Shown here: positions 52,324 through 63,319 of the stretch, piece after piece
Numbering within the stretch: the first letter of the stretch is position 1
How the letters are laid out: every line of letters starts with the position of its first letter
NCBI GenBank assembly: GCA_036768485.1
Contig: JAVLUZ010000270.1
Span: 372,001 to 436,000 of the forward strand
Length of the DNA: 64,000 bases
Direction: 5' to 3'
DNA from: Mermis nigrescens
Lineage: Eukaryota > Nematoda > Enoplea > Mermithida > Mermithidae
Notes under the pieces: generated by a model
Told to the model about the DNA's origin: nothing
The model's input: the letters and a program-made list of their open reading frames with translations, nothing else
Databases searched by the model: none
Program-made: the position numbers and the translations under genes

Positions 52324-52863
52324 TAGTCTGTTTCATTTATTCGAGAGCTTTTTAGTCAATTCTTTTAAGGGCTACAGTAAGATAAACAAGACGAATTACT
52401 GTACCTTGGCAGATCAGCTCAGTGAGGGCGATTGGCTAGAATTCTTCCATTTTTAATGCACTAATACGCCAAAATAAATTTGATTTAGGAATTTAATCAG
52501 TGCTGGGACATACTACAGTAAGTGCGCTAAACAAAAAGCTATCGGCTAGAATCGAACCCGGGTTGCTTCGACTACAAGCAAGAGGTTTTACCACTGAGCT
52601 ATGCGGGAGTTCGCGGCGTTTCTTAACATCTTAGTCGATTATGTTTAAAAAGTTGACTCAGGATATGATGAATGCGCGATTTTTAGTCAATTGAATTGCT
52701 GGAAGACGAGAATAAATTATGCCGCAAAAATGTTGTTGAAAAATCCGTCTTTACTACATAGCTATAGTGAGATCTAGCGACCTACAGTAAATAAGAAAGA
52801 AGGGGTTACTGTAACCTCCGAAAACATTTGCTGAAAAAGCTCTCGGATAAATGAAACAGACTA
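52324..52863. repeat. 540-bp MITE with tagtctgtttcatttat ends
   Basis: Inverted ends tagtctgtttcatttattcg and cggataaatgaaacagacta, then paired gagagcttttt / aaaaagctctc. Contains a tRNA-like segment (52537-52612). May use a TA target. Shares its outer 'tagtctgtt' with the smaller MITEs at 39477, 40195 and 63549. Confidence 0.8.
52537..52612 (-). other. tRNA-like segment inside a MITE
   Basis: The minus strand shows an A-box-like tagctcagtggtaaaacc, a perfect 5-bp anticodon-type stem (tgctt/aagca around gtagtcg) and a B-box-like gggttcgattc. The T-stem and acceptor stem do not pair, so it is unlikely to be a functional tRNA; more likely a tRNA-derived internal promoter. Confidence 0.55.
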
Positions 52864-53344
52864 ACCTCTGTATTGATCTTAAATGAACGCGGTCAACTTC
52901 ATCGTGTAGCCCTTGAATCCTAGTACATTTCTGTAAATAGATTTTTAGGGAACTTCTATACAAAAAATTTAGCAGACATAAAAATGTCGAAAACTCGATC
53001 AAAATGTGTCTTTTCACCCCCATATTTTCGCACTCCTTACACTCAAACTCGTGAACTATTGCAAAATTCAAAAAAACAAAAAAAATAGTTAGAGGATTTT
53101 GTCTTCTACAATTCTCTAGGTGAGTTGTGTACAAGCTGAGCAAGAAAACTGGCAGAAGTGTATATATGTTATAACGTTAAGCCACATTTTACACCTTCTT
53201 TATACAGCCGGTATTGAGTTTAAACAAAAACAAAAAAAGGGTTTGTCCCGTTATAACTTTAGCGGGTATACATATGTTGGGGTACCCAAGTATATTATAG
53301 GTACGCGATAACGCGTTACCTATGATAATTGAATAGATTTACAA

Positions 53345-54885
53345 ATTGCTCGTCTAGCAATCGCTCGCCCAGCAATTGCTCGCCCAGAAATTGCTCGCCC
53401 AGCAATTGCTCGCCACAGCAATTTCTCGCCCAGCTATTGCTGCTCGCCCAGCTTTTGCTCGCCCAGCAATTGCTCGCCCAGCAATCGCTCGCCCAGCAAT
53501 TGCTCGCCCAGCAATTGCTCGCCCAGCAATTGTTCGCCCAGCAATTGCTCGCCCAGCAATTGCTAGCCCAGCAATCGCTCGCCCAGCAATCGCTCGCCCA
53601 GCAATTGCTCGCCCAGCAATTGCTCGCCCAGCAATTGCTCGCCCAGCAATTGCTCGCCGAACAATTGCTCGCCAATCACCAACAATAGGTAGCCATACGA
53701 TTACTATCTGAGCAATTGCTCGCCATTGAATTGATCACATGGGAACCGCTCCCTAAGCATTGTTGCTCTCATTTATTTGAATCAGCGATTGTCATTCTAA
53801 ATTGGAATCATATAAATCATATACGCTATAAAAATGGAAGGTGTGTTAACTCCAATGGTATAATTAAGTACAATTCAGTTTTGCTGTGATGTTGCATACA
53901 TTTGCGCTCATACATTTATCTAGGTATAGATTGTTTCGTTTTTGGTAGGAAAGAGAGAAGAAGCAGTAGTTTCAGTTTGAAAGTATTCATTTTTAGTGTA
54001 CTAAAATGATTTTTAAATCCTTTAATCTGAATTTTCAGTTTTAATGCACTCAATAAAGTAGACAGGTGCTCGCCACCGCCATGCGATTGCTCGCCAATCA
54101 CCTGTGATTAGTCGAGAAATGCATTTTTAAGTTTTTTCAAATTCGTTCTATCAGATACAAGCAAAGTAATTCAAGTCGAAAATTTTTCCGAAAACTAAAT
54201 TGTACTTAATTACACAATTTTGTTCAGACCGGATGATTAAAAGATCCGAGCACGGTCAATTTTTGGAAGGAACGCAGTACTATGTTTATAGCGTTCCGAT
54301 ATAGAATGACTATTGTTGATTCGAAGAAAGGAGAAGCAACAATGCTTATGGAGCGATTCCCATGTGATCGATTCACTGGCGAACAATCGCTCAGCAAGTA
54401 ATAGTTCGGCTAGCAATGGTGATTGGCGAGCAATTGTTAGGCGAGCAATTGTTCGTAGAGCAATCATTTGGCGAGCAATTGCTGGGCGAGCAATTGTTGG
54501 CGAGCAATAGTTGGCGAGCAATTGCTGGGCGAGCAATTGCTGGGCGAGCGATTGCTGGGCGAGCAATTGCTGGGCGAGCAATTGCTGGGCGAGCAATTGC
54601 TGGGCGAGCAATTGCTGGGCGAGCAATTGCTGGGCGAGCAATTGCTGGGCGAGCAATTGCTGAGCGAGCAACTGCTGGGCGAGCAATTGCTGGGCGAGCA
54701 ATTGCCGGGCGAGCAATTGCCGGGCGAGCTATTGCTGGGCGAGCAATCGCTGGGAGAGCAATTGCTGGACGAGCAATTGCTGGGCGAGCAATAGCTGGGC
54801 GAGCAATTGCTGGCGAGAAATTGCTGGGCGAGCAATTGTTGGCGAGCAATTGTTCTCGAGCAATTGTTGGCGGGCAATTTTCCGC
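53345..54885. repeat. Foldback element with 15-bp tandem-repeat arms
   Basis: Left arm 53345-53735: about 26 copies of gcccagcaattgctc. Right arm 54370-54885: about 33 copies of the reverse complement gagcaattgctgggc. The unique sequence just inside the arms is also inverted (gatcacatgggaaccgctcc at 53733-53752 against 54342-54365; agcattgttgct). The loop (about 53830-54280) is AT-rich and non-coding. Resembles Foldback (FB) elements in architecture. Confidence 0.85.
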
Positions 54886-54899
54886 ACACGGCTAAAATA

Positions 54900-55640
54900 G
54901 CGTCAAAACTACAGTATTACATAGTCTCTGGTCAATTTGAAGCACTTTTGAAGAAAATTTTCAGTTTTCATCCCTTTTTTGCCTTCATTTTGCCTTATTT
55001 TACAGAGAAAATTTTCAATTTTTACATTCTGGGTGGTCACCACCCAAACCTCCCCCACCTGCATGTCTGGTCCTAACTGTCCCGCTGTGCCAACCATACA
55101 TGCACAGCACGACCGGTTTGAAGAAGGAGTTTTAGCAAAAAATGACCTCAAAAAGGGGTATGAATGTTAAATAGCTTGAAAACTACGCTAATCCACTGTT
55201 TCTGTCTATTTCTACCTAAGTTGTACGTACGTGCAATTATTTTATGATCAAACGGAGCGTTTTAAAAGATTGGGATGCACAACTACTTCGTAGTTCACTT
55301 CCGCCGCATAGTCCATAATTGCTACATATGTATGTACGTTGTATACTTCGGACAGGCCTGTGTTCAGGATTTGTTCTAAGTGGGAGGGGGTAAAGCCAAC
55401 ACAAAATGGTATTATATCTCGGAAAGTTCGCTGGGATAGTTAATAGCAACCGCATTCTCCGACGTTTCTCGCCGGAAAAACAAGATATTAAAGCAATGTC
55501 TTTTATTATATTTATTTCTTATTATTGTTTACTACATTTTCTTAAGTTAAACGGGAACCCGTATAAGTTCTATGTTTCAAATGTACATCCGCCTGCTTTA
55601 AAACGCACTTCTTATATTAGCGATTGTAACTATTGTTGGT
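54900..55640. other. Intergenic with a repeat block
   Basis: 54915-55110 is related to the intron-3 repeats (agcacttttgaagaaaattttc; acctgcatgtctggtcc). Otherwise nothing recognised. Confidence 0.5.
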
Positions 55641-55850
55641 ATTGCTGGGACAGTGGGACTGTTGGGACGATGTAGATATTGATATTAGTTGTGCTCTTGG
55701 ATTTGGTTGGGCTGTTGGGATTATTGGTGGGGCTGTTGGAACGGTGGGGCTGTTGGGATTGGTGGGGCTGTTGGGATCATTGGTGGAGTTGTTGGGGCTG
55801 TTGGGACGGTGGGACTGTCGGGACTGGTTAGACTGTTGTGACATCACCAA
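55640..55850. repeat. GT-rich minisatellite
   Basis: Irregular repeats of ctgttggga / ggtggggctgttgggac. Open frames across it are repeat artefacts. Confidence 0.8.
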
Positions 55851-55864
55851 ATATTCCATCATCA

Positions 55865-58748
55865 CCAGCTTCTCAAGATTTCAGTTTAATGTTTGAAATT
55901 CCCGCACGAGTTATTTGCGGCGCAAATCGTGCAAAGACTATCAATGTGCTTTCGTTTTGACAGACCATATTATCTATGTAAATAGCTTAACTCTTGAATT
56001 TGTGTTTGAATGGCGGAAAAGTTTTTATCCTAGTTCAGTCTTTTATGCGAATTTTTGCCAGTTTTCTTTCAATTGATGATAATCAATGCCATCAGTGGGC
56101 ACTTTCTTATCCTTGTTTGTTTTCATTTTAAGAATGTCCGCTAATTTCAACAAACGATTGCTTTGTTAAATAGTCGAAAATAAGTGTTTTGTCCGGAACT
56201 TCAAAATTAGCAAAATGTAGAGACATGAATATCAAGGTGTTACAGTTGTTTCGTCAGGAATAATATTACTTCTTTCTGCCCTATTTTTGTCCATCAACTA
56301 AAGTTGTGTCGGGTCTATGTGTGTAACGTGTACCCGATCTCAATTCTATACGACATGTTAGCTGGATTTGCATCTCCCGAGAATAGAAATGTGCTCATGC
56401 GCTACTCTAAAATAACGTGGGCCATAAAGCTTTCCGGCCGGTAAGGATGCTCAGGTTATTAGAGCATGTTACAAAGTTAAAAGCTGCAAACGAGGCTTGT
56501 GTGTAGCTTATATGTGCTGTTTGTATAGGTATACAATGTACATTGATAGTACATATCTACCTCCCAGCCTACGTTGTTGTGTTTTCCGAAAAGTATTCGA
56601 CTATAGCAGAAAATTTAGCATATTTTCAAAATAAGTTTTGCTTCTTTAGCACTTACATATATAGGTAGCTAGCAAAAATACGAATCTTTCTCTAGTTTGA
56701 CGAATAAGCAATAAAAAATCGATGAGGCATTGAAGCTTATGCAAGCCCACCCGTCGCCTCCCAACTTACAACTTCATTAATAGATCGATTTGGCGCAGCC
56801 GAAATGAATTCGGTTGCATCCTTCGTCTTTTATTCTTTGAATTCAGTTTTTAATCGTACTTATGTGAATTGCTTTTACTCAGATTTGATGCCTTCTAAGC
56901 TGCCAAAAATTTTCTTGAAATGCTCAATTTGAGGCAGCGTGCGCTTTTTACATTACATAAAAACTTTTGCTTTTACGTCCAAGACAATAATTACTTTTGC
57001 AGTTGTTGTTCAATTATAATTTTAAAAATAGCATTGATCAGTGCAGTTCATATGTTCTGAGAATAGAACGTCAGAAATTGAAGAACACGATTTCTTTTCA
57101 GAGCTACTTGCGAAGCCGAGGGCGGTTTTATGTGATGCAACGTTAAGAATGAGAGCGGCGGTGGTGGTATCCATACGATAAGGTGAGTTTTTAAAATCTC
57201 AAAATAATTTGAAATTGATAAAAACAATGATGAATTTTTGTGTTGACCGTTTAATTGAAATAATAAATATTGTTTTAAAGATGTATTTAATGAATTTAGA
57301 ATTGGCAATTTTGACGAAGTTATAAGATAGCGAGAATGCATTGCAATGAATGAACAGAAGTATTCATTATTTATCATTATAAGTGATAAATTTATATTAT
57401 TAAAAACAGCAATGAATTTGGCTCAAAGTCAGCTCAAAGAAATAAAGATGATAAACTAATGAAAAGACATAACAATAAGGCTATAAACTAAACAACAAGA
57501 ATTTTCTAAATTATCTTATCTGAAATGTGAAGTGTGGTCAGGATGATGGAAAAAATAATTCTAAAGTGAAATGTTCTCACGATTGTAACATGACTTTCCT
57601 CAACAAAAATGTTCCTGACTAAATTTTCCTGTTTTAAAACGTTGCTGGGACAAACGCTCGCTAGGAAAGATCCCCTTTGCATCCAAGACTATACAGCATT
57701 GATGAGCAAAGCAATAATATTTAAAGACTCGTAATTTGTAGCCGTTTTCTTATATTCTTGAAGGGATTCTGTTCGGTATTTAGCGGGTAATATGAGACTT
57801 ATGTGACATCACCCAAGTAGTAACTATATACAAAGTTTGGTAAGAGAAGCCAAATTTTTAAATTTCGATCTTGTATAGAATAGTTAGGAAGAGTATGAAC
57901 ACTGCCATATGATGAATATATGAAGTAACCTAGGCTTTTGCGGATCAAATCTGATCCGATTCGGGTTTGATCCGCAAAGAGCAAGTCCGATGGATAAAGG
58001 AGCCCACGGAGCCCAACTAAAATTTCAGATGAATAAATCATGTCTTCTGTGCATCGCTTAAACTAATCTGCACATTTACCATCCAGCTGTCATATTCAGA
58101 AAATAGGTTCGATTACCCTCCGGAGACGCTCAATAATACTAGTTCAATGAATTTTGAATTTTTACATGATTCGCATATCAATTATCAGGTGGCCCCACAT
58201 TGAAAAAACAGGGTTCTATTACCTGCAAATGCAAATATGTAGTATCTTTTCTTGGGAACTTTTCATCGCAAAATGCTTTTACGAAATATCATTTTTGTAA
58301 CAGGACCATTCTGTAACGTTTTGCTGGAATCTTTTGTTGTGATCGTTTTGTCAAACAATTTTTTGCAGATCTTTATCATCAGTAGCGTAGCTGGCCTTCT
58401 GAATTCAGGGGGTGGGCGAAAAGTTTGAAGTTGGATATCTCATCTACTACTTATAGACAAACAAAATTAATGGTATTCTTGAGCTTTTCTCAGCAATATC
58501 TTCAAATTAAAAAAAAAAAAATTCAAAAATTTAAGTTGATTTCAATTAAATTAAACAAATATGTCGTACATAAATAAATAAAGCGCAAAGCGCCTAAAAC
58601 TCTTAAGTTTTTAGCTCAAAAAGTGTGCCAGAATTTATTCTAGCGGTCTTTCGGATACGCCTTCAGTACTTCCAAAATTTGAGGAACTAGTCCCCCTACC
58701 CCCACCCCTCACATCCCTGTTTATCAATGCTATATTTTTATATCGCAG
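55865..58748. other. Intergenic, no gene recognised
   Basis: AT-rich, with a repeat at 58385-58715 (agtagcgtagctggccttc ... gcgcaaagcgcc ... ccacccctcacatccc) whose left end recurs at 61458. No supported gene. Confidence 0.55.
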
Positions 58749-60098
58749 GTAAATGGAACAATGAGATGACATTAGGACTTGTGTGCCCAAAGCCCCGACT
58801 AGATAATATTTTTGGGGCTCGAATGAGCATGCTGACGCCGGCTAATCTTTCCAGTAAGGTCGACTCATTCTTAACGGAGAAGCAAGAACAGGTAGAATGT
58901 ACTTTCATTGATTTGGAAGAATACTGCGAATGTAGCGAACGGTCGATCGTTTCAATCTTGTTCAAATGGTCGATAGCCGGATCGCTTTTTTTGCTCAGCC
59001 TAATTTCACTTTTTTACTTATCCTATTACGTTTGTTCGAGGATAATTCGACGAATAATAGGGGCAAAGAGAAAAGGTCCGGAATATCTGAACCAAGCTAA
59101 CGAATTGGACTTAAAATACGTGCAAGGTACTCTTACAAGAGGGGCTGAGGTAACTTTTCAAGATAATTCTAGACGGGACACATGCGATACAGTTATACGA
59201 GACGGGTCAAGAAATTTCGACCAAATAAGCCTCAGAATAACTACGGACGTTAATCGACCTGGGCTTGAAATTAGGCTGAATGCTACTCCCTTGCTAACCG
59301 CAAAAGACGTTTGTGTCTGTGCAGCATTCGTCGACGAATCATCAAAAAATTGTTGTGTCGAAGTTAAGGTTCACCCTTCTATTACGTATGGAAAAGCCAC
59401 AAGTTATACAATCGCGGCGAAAACGGCACAAAATTTTCGAAATTCCGACTATTTCATTACTGTAGAACCGATCGTATTGCCTACCAAAGATAAAGAGTTC
59501 GCTTTGTGGAAGCTTCATTTCGAAGAAGTTTGGGTAAAGTTCGAACATCGTAACGCAAAGTTTCAAAATAGCGAAACGAAAGTTCGGTTATTGTTATGCG
59601 AACAATTCGAAAATTGTCAAAAAGATTGTAATTTGAAATTTTTGGACACAGAAATTCTACGAGTTCCTGAAGATAAGCGCGCCGCATTCAAATCAGATTC
59701 ACAAAAGAGTACGGATGTTACGCAGAGAGAAAGTTTTTATTTAATGATCAACTTCGCTGATATGAACAAAAATAACAGGGAAGATATTGCGGAAATAGTT
59801 CTTCAGCCTTTACACCAAGATACTTTGCAAAAAGACGATCAAATATTCGGGCAAGCTGTGGGAAAGGCTAATTTTATCGATGGAAAAGCGAATTCAGCCG
59901 ACGAGAAACATCATATCATAATTCAGTCTGATGCAAATCAAATCGGATCAGATCAAAATCAACTCACTCAACAAATGCTGGAAAAAATGGGAAGTAGCGA
60001 CGCGGATTTGAGCGAATTGGACGCCGATAATACAACTGCACCCGAAATAGAAACCGTGTTTGAGGCAGAAATGGAAGAAGAACATCTAGGCACCGAAG
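58749..60098 (+). CDS. Unrecognised single-pass membrane protein, main exon
   Basis: Not assigned to a family. Either begins at ATG 58727 or, more likely, is an internal exon after an acceptor ...tatatcgcag (58748). A short N-terminal part with several cysteines (CTFIDLEEYCECS) precedes one strong transmembrane helix (WSIAGSLFLLSLISLFYL) and a basic stop-transfer patch (SRIIRRIIGAKRKG). About 330 residues of soluble domain follow, beta-rich and cysteine-containing, ending in an acidic tail (ADLSELDADNTTAPEIE). Donor gtactt at 60099. Consistent coding over 1.35 kb with no stop supports a real exon. A receptor-like or adaptor role cannot be inferred. Confidence 0.72.
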
Positions 60099-60998
60099 GT
60101 ACTTAATTATGATGTACTTTCGCTCAACTATATTCGACAAGTTAATCCCTCGAATTCGAAACTGGAAATCTTATAATTTTTAAAATTAAATTTACATGTT
60201 GTTAAATATTTGAAAAGATCAATTCTCGTTTAATATGCTCGTAAAAGCTTTAAACAGATCCCGTATCTGATTGCCAAAATTTTTTATGTTGATTACGATT
60301 TGGTAATGTCGATTGTTGCACGCGTGGCGCACAAACTATGGATCACTGATGCCCCTATCGATTTTTGTACTTCTGTTAGATTAAGAAAGAAGGAATCCTT
60401 GCATGTTTTTGTAAATCTGAATTTCGAACGGCTTCTTTGAACATCTATTGCATCCCGTTTTTCTTCGGACACCACATCCGAGTACATATATACAAATTCT
60501 ATACTTTAGTATTTACAGATGGAACAATCTTCAATCCTTAAATTGCTGAAATTTCGTAACCTGCATTCTTTCAAGACTTTATTTTGTTTTTATAAAAATA
60601 AGTTTTATTTTAAAACTTTATTTTATCGATTATTGATAGTGAGTGATCCAATGAACTAAACGTCGCTTTGACAAAATTTTGTTGAACAATTTGGGAAATT
60701 CAGATGTGATGTATACAGTTTTATTATGGTTCCTTTCATGACAAAAGAATAATTTTCTAATCTTGTTTTGCTTTAAATAATATTCAAAACTTCCTATTAG
60801 CATCTAGTTTGTACAGCTTTTATTTTACGGGCTAAAATCGCAACATAATGCGATTAAAAGTCGCCAAAGTCCCTCAATTTATAGAAAGAATTTACTGATC
60901 GTTGTTAAAAATGGTAGGAAAATATTTTTTAAAGTCTTTGTTGAATAATTGTATGCAAAAATGCTTTGCATATTGATTGATCAATTTTTGAAATTAAG

Positions 60999-61271
60999 AA
61001 TTCTTATCTGATACCGAAGTGGAAGTAGAAGCAACTATTTTTCTGGCACAAAAGTTCGACGACGAACAAGGAGATACGAAAAGCCAGTGTCAAGTTCATG
61101 TATTGAAAAGCGACGAAAACAGAGTCTCTAGCCCCGTAATTAGTATAGCTCACGTATTAAGTTTGTTGAAAGCCGGTCTCTATGACCAACTGCCCTCCGA
61201 ACTAGACACTCTAGACGCCGTGGCTGCTATTATGCGCGAAGCCGGTTTGGAATCCAGCAATTTAATATTTG
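60999..61271 (+). CDS. Second exon of the membrane protein gene
   Basis: Acceptor ...aaattaag then phase-matched FLSDTEVEVEATIFLAQ, QCQVHVLKSDENRVSSPVIS and a helical end LDTLDAVAAIMREAGLESSN. The phase (G|AA) agrees with the donor at 60099. Continuation into a tiny third exon is proposed (61429-61436). Confidence 0.65.
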
Positions 61272-61428
61272 GTATTTTCAAAATATTTTTAAACAGTCTT
61301 TAGACAAACAATAACAGAAGAATTCGATAAATTTATTTTTGTTTATCTTTAAAAATTGGTAATCTGAAAAAATTGTGCCCTAGAAACTTGTTTTGAACAA
61401 TAAAAATTTTCATTTGTTCTTCTTTCAG

Positions 61429-61436
61429 CGTACTAA
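61429..61436 (+). CDS. Possible terminal micro-exon (Ala-Tyr-stop)
   Basis: After donor gtattt at 61272, the acceptor ttcttctttcag ends at 61428. The phase-matched reading is G|CG TAC TAA. The strong pyrimidine tract makes it plausible, but it is only a proposal; reading through 61271 gives an alternative ending (...FKIFLNSL). Confidence 0.4.
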
Positions 61437-62032
61437 ATGCAGGCACACACATATAGCTGGGCTGGCCTTCCGAATTCAGGTGATGAAAATTTTGAACTCA
61501 GATACCTCGACAGCTACTTAGTACTAGACAAGCAAAAATAATGGGACTTACTTTTGAGAGTTTCTTGACTCTATGCGAAAAGAAATTAGAAACTTTTACT
61601 GTATTCCAATCATATGAAAGAACATACCGTTCGAAACAGCAACACAAATGATGGCCCAATATTCTATCCAAGATCGACTCATCTTATCTTTTTAAAATAT
61701 CTTGCCTTGCTATTATGATAATGAATAAACTAATCTTGGGATCTGCCAGGGAGTTTTGTCGGGTCAAACATACTGAAAAATTAGTGTAAATGCTAATCCA
61801 CAGCTTTTGGTCAATTTCAAGCATTGATAAATAAAATTTTTCATTTTTTATCTTCATTTTGTATTATTTTTCCCAGAAAACTCTATTTATTTTATCCCGG
61901 GAGAGCCCTCTTGACCCCAAGCTTTCCGCGCGCATGTCTGGGGGTGAACTTCCTCCTCTTGACCTAGTTGTAAGGTGAAGGAAGGTACAGCTTCTAAGGT
62001 GATCACAACCACTACCTACGAGTAGTGCACAA
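61437..62032. other. Intergenic repeat block
   Basis: Contains a repeat starting about 61458 (ctgggctggccttccgaattcagg) related to 58390, and ending near gcgcatgtctgggggtg (61930). No gene seen. Confidence 0.5.
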
Positions 62033-62182
62033 CACACATGGTCGTGGGGGTTGAGGGGAGTTTACACCCAGAACCTTAAAACCCCTCGCAAAAATTGATA
62101 AACCTAGAACTACATTCTTGGTACTATTTTTGGCAATTTTACCCCATCGGACCCCCCAGAATTTGGTTGCTGCCCATGTATG
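62033..62182. repeat. Short derivative of the hAT-like MITE
   Basis: 150 bp, begins CACACATGGTCG and ends GCCCATGTATG; duplications gtgcacaa (62025-62032) and gtgctcaa (62183-62190), one mismatch. Lacks the usual core. Lies about 19 bp upstream of the TATA box of the next gene. Confidence 0.8.
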
Positions 62183-62201
62183 GTGCTCAACCGCTGCCTA
62201 G

Positions 62202-62208
62202 TATAAAA
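62202..62208 (+). promoter_or_regulatory. Candidate TATA box
   Basis: tataaaa about 200 nt upstream of the signal-peptide exon ATG (62410); the only good TATA match in that interval. Confidence 0.45.
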
Positions 62209-62409
62209 CTGCCGTCACTCACGACCGCTTTTTGGAATTTGTCTGATATGCAAGGCGAATGAAAGAAATAAAAGTAGTGCTGATTGAATTTTCTCTGTTT
62301 GATCGTAGACAATTCTAGATTGTAAAATAAAAAAACCATTATTTTGCATTTATCCACGGAAGACGAATTGAATAGGAATCAAACTAGTAGTAGACTGAAT
62401 TCGTGGAAA

Positions 62410-62553
62410 ATGCGCTACAGATTTATGATAATGTTCTTTTTAATTGTTCAAGGTATTGACTACACAGCTAGTAACAAGTATCAGGGGGACCAGTGCTTTG
62501 GCGGCAAGTCGTTGCATTACATCGAAGACGGCGTATTGAACCCTTATCAGCAG
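62410..62553 (+). CDS. First coding exon of a putative secreted protein
   Basis: ATG 62410 begins MRYRFMIMFFLIVQGIDYTA, a typical signal peptide, followed by SNKYQGDQCFGGKSLHYIED and GVLNPYQQ. A good donor CAG|gtaaac follows at 62554. Later exons are not in the window or not recognised. Family unknown. Confidence 0.6.
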
Positions 62554-62723
62554 GTAAACGTGAGATTATTAATATTATTATTATTAATTATTAATTATTT
62601 TTAAGAATCCCAAAGAAATTGTGCATACTGTAAGACATTCTCAGTAAAAAATAGCAGCTGCTTTCGAAGCATTTGTATGAAATGTTTTCTGAGCTTAGAA
62701 AAACAGATAATTAAAAGGATATA

Positions 62724-63319
62724 CAGGGTGTCCCACGTATCTATCGACACTTTGTTATTCGAAATGACGTTTCAAGTTTTTGTCAGATTCTAATAGAATT
62801 TTAACGCAATATAAAGCAAATACTTCAATTTGATTAACTCGTCATTTTTAATGCATCATACGTTATTATTAAAAATTATATTGAAATTAATATGGCGTAT
62901 TCTATTCACGATCTTTGGATGGGACGTGGATGTATGAACATCCCTTGGCCCCCTCGATCACCGGATTTGACACCGTGTGATTTTTTCTGTGGGGCTTTAA
63001 TAAGTCCCAATTCTTAACATTATGACCGGCGAACATTCAGGTGTTGAATGAACACATCATTGATGCTTTCCAGCAAGTTGCTGTTAAAATAAAAATGAAA
63101 CTTTTATTAGAATATCGCGAAGGTTAGTTCGAAATGCAAGACAACAATGGTGATCGTACTGAGATGTATGGCTCATTAAGCATCGAAGCTGTTACAAGAA
63201 AGTTTTGTCGAAAAAGTATGGCGGTTTATTTATATTTTGGAACAGTTTTGTTTAAGATGGATAACAATAACCGATATGGCGATAAAAAGTAAACTGTCGT
63301 TGGATACGTGGGACACCCG
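62724..63319. mobile_element. Mariner/Tc1-type relic
   Basis: Ends CAGGGTGTCCCACGTATC and, inverted, GATACGTGGGACACCCG, each next to TA. Inside (about 62915-62990) a frame reads NIPWPPRSPDLTPCDFF, the conserved mariner motif holding the last catalytic aspartate. At about 596 bp the element has lost most of the transposase. Confidence 0.85.

Noticed and set aside
52537..52612. Functional tRNA gene
   Set aside because: The anticodon stem pairs but the T-stem and acceptor stem do not, and the segment sits inside a transposon.
53316..53711. Long overlapping ORFs on both strands (leucine/glutamine- or serine/cysteine-rich)
   Set aside because: Products of the 15-bp tandem array, whose length is a multiple of three and keeps every frame open; no non-repeat protein sequence.
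54237..54895. Long ORFs in the second 15-bp array
   Set aside because: Same artefact on the inverted arm of the foldback element.
55617..55896. ORFs across the GT-rich minisatellite
   Set aside because: Low-complexity frames (glycine/leucine or serine/asparagine repeats) with no signal outside the repeat.
62344..62409. Start of the secreted protein at an upstream codon
   Set aside because: No ATG in that stretch; the signal peptide begins naturally at the ATG at 62410.
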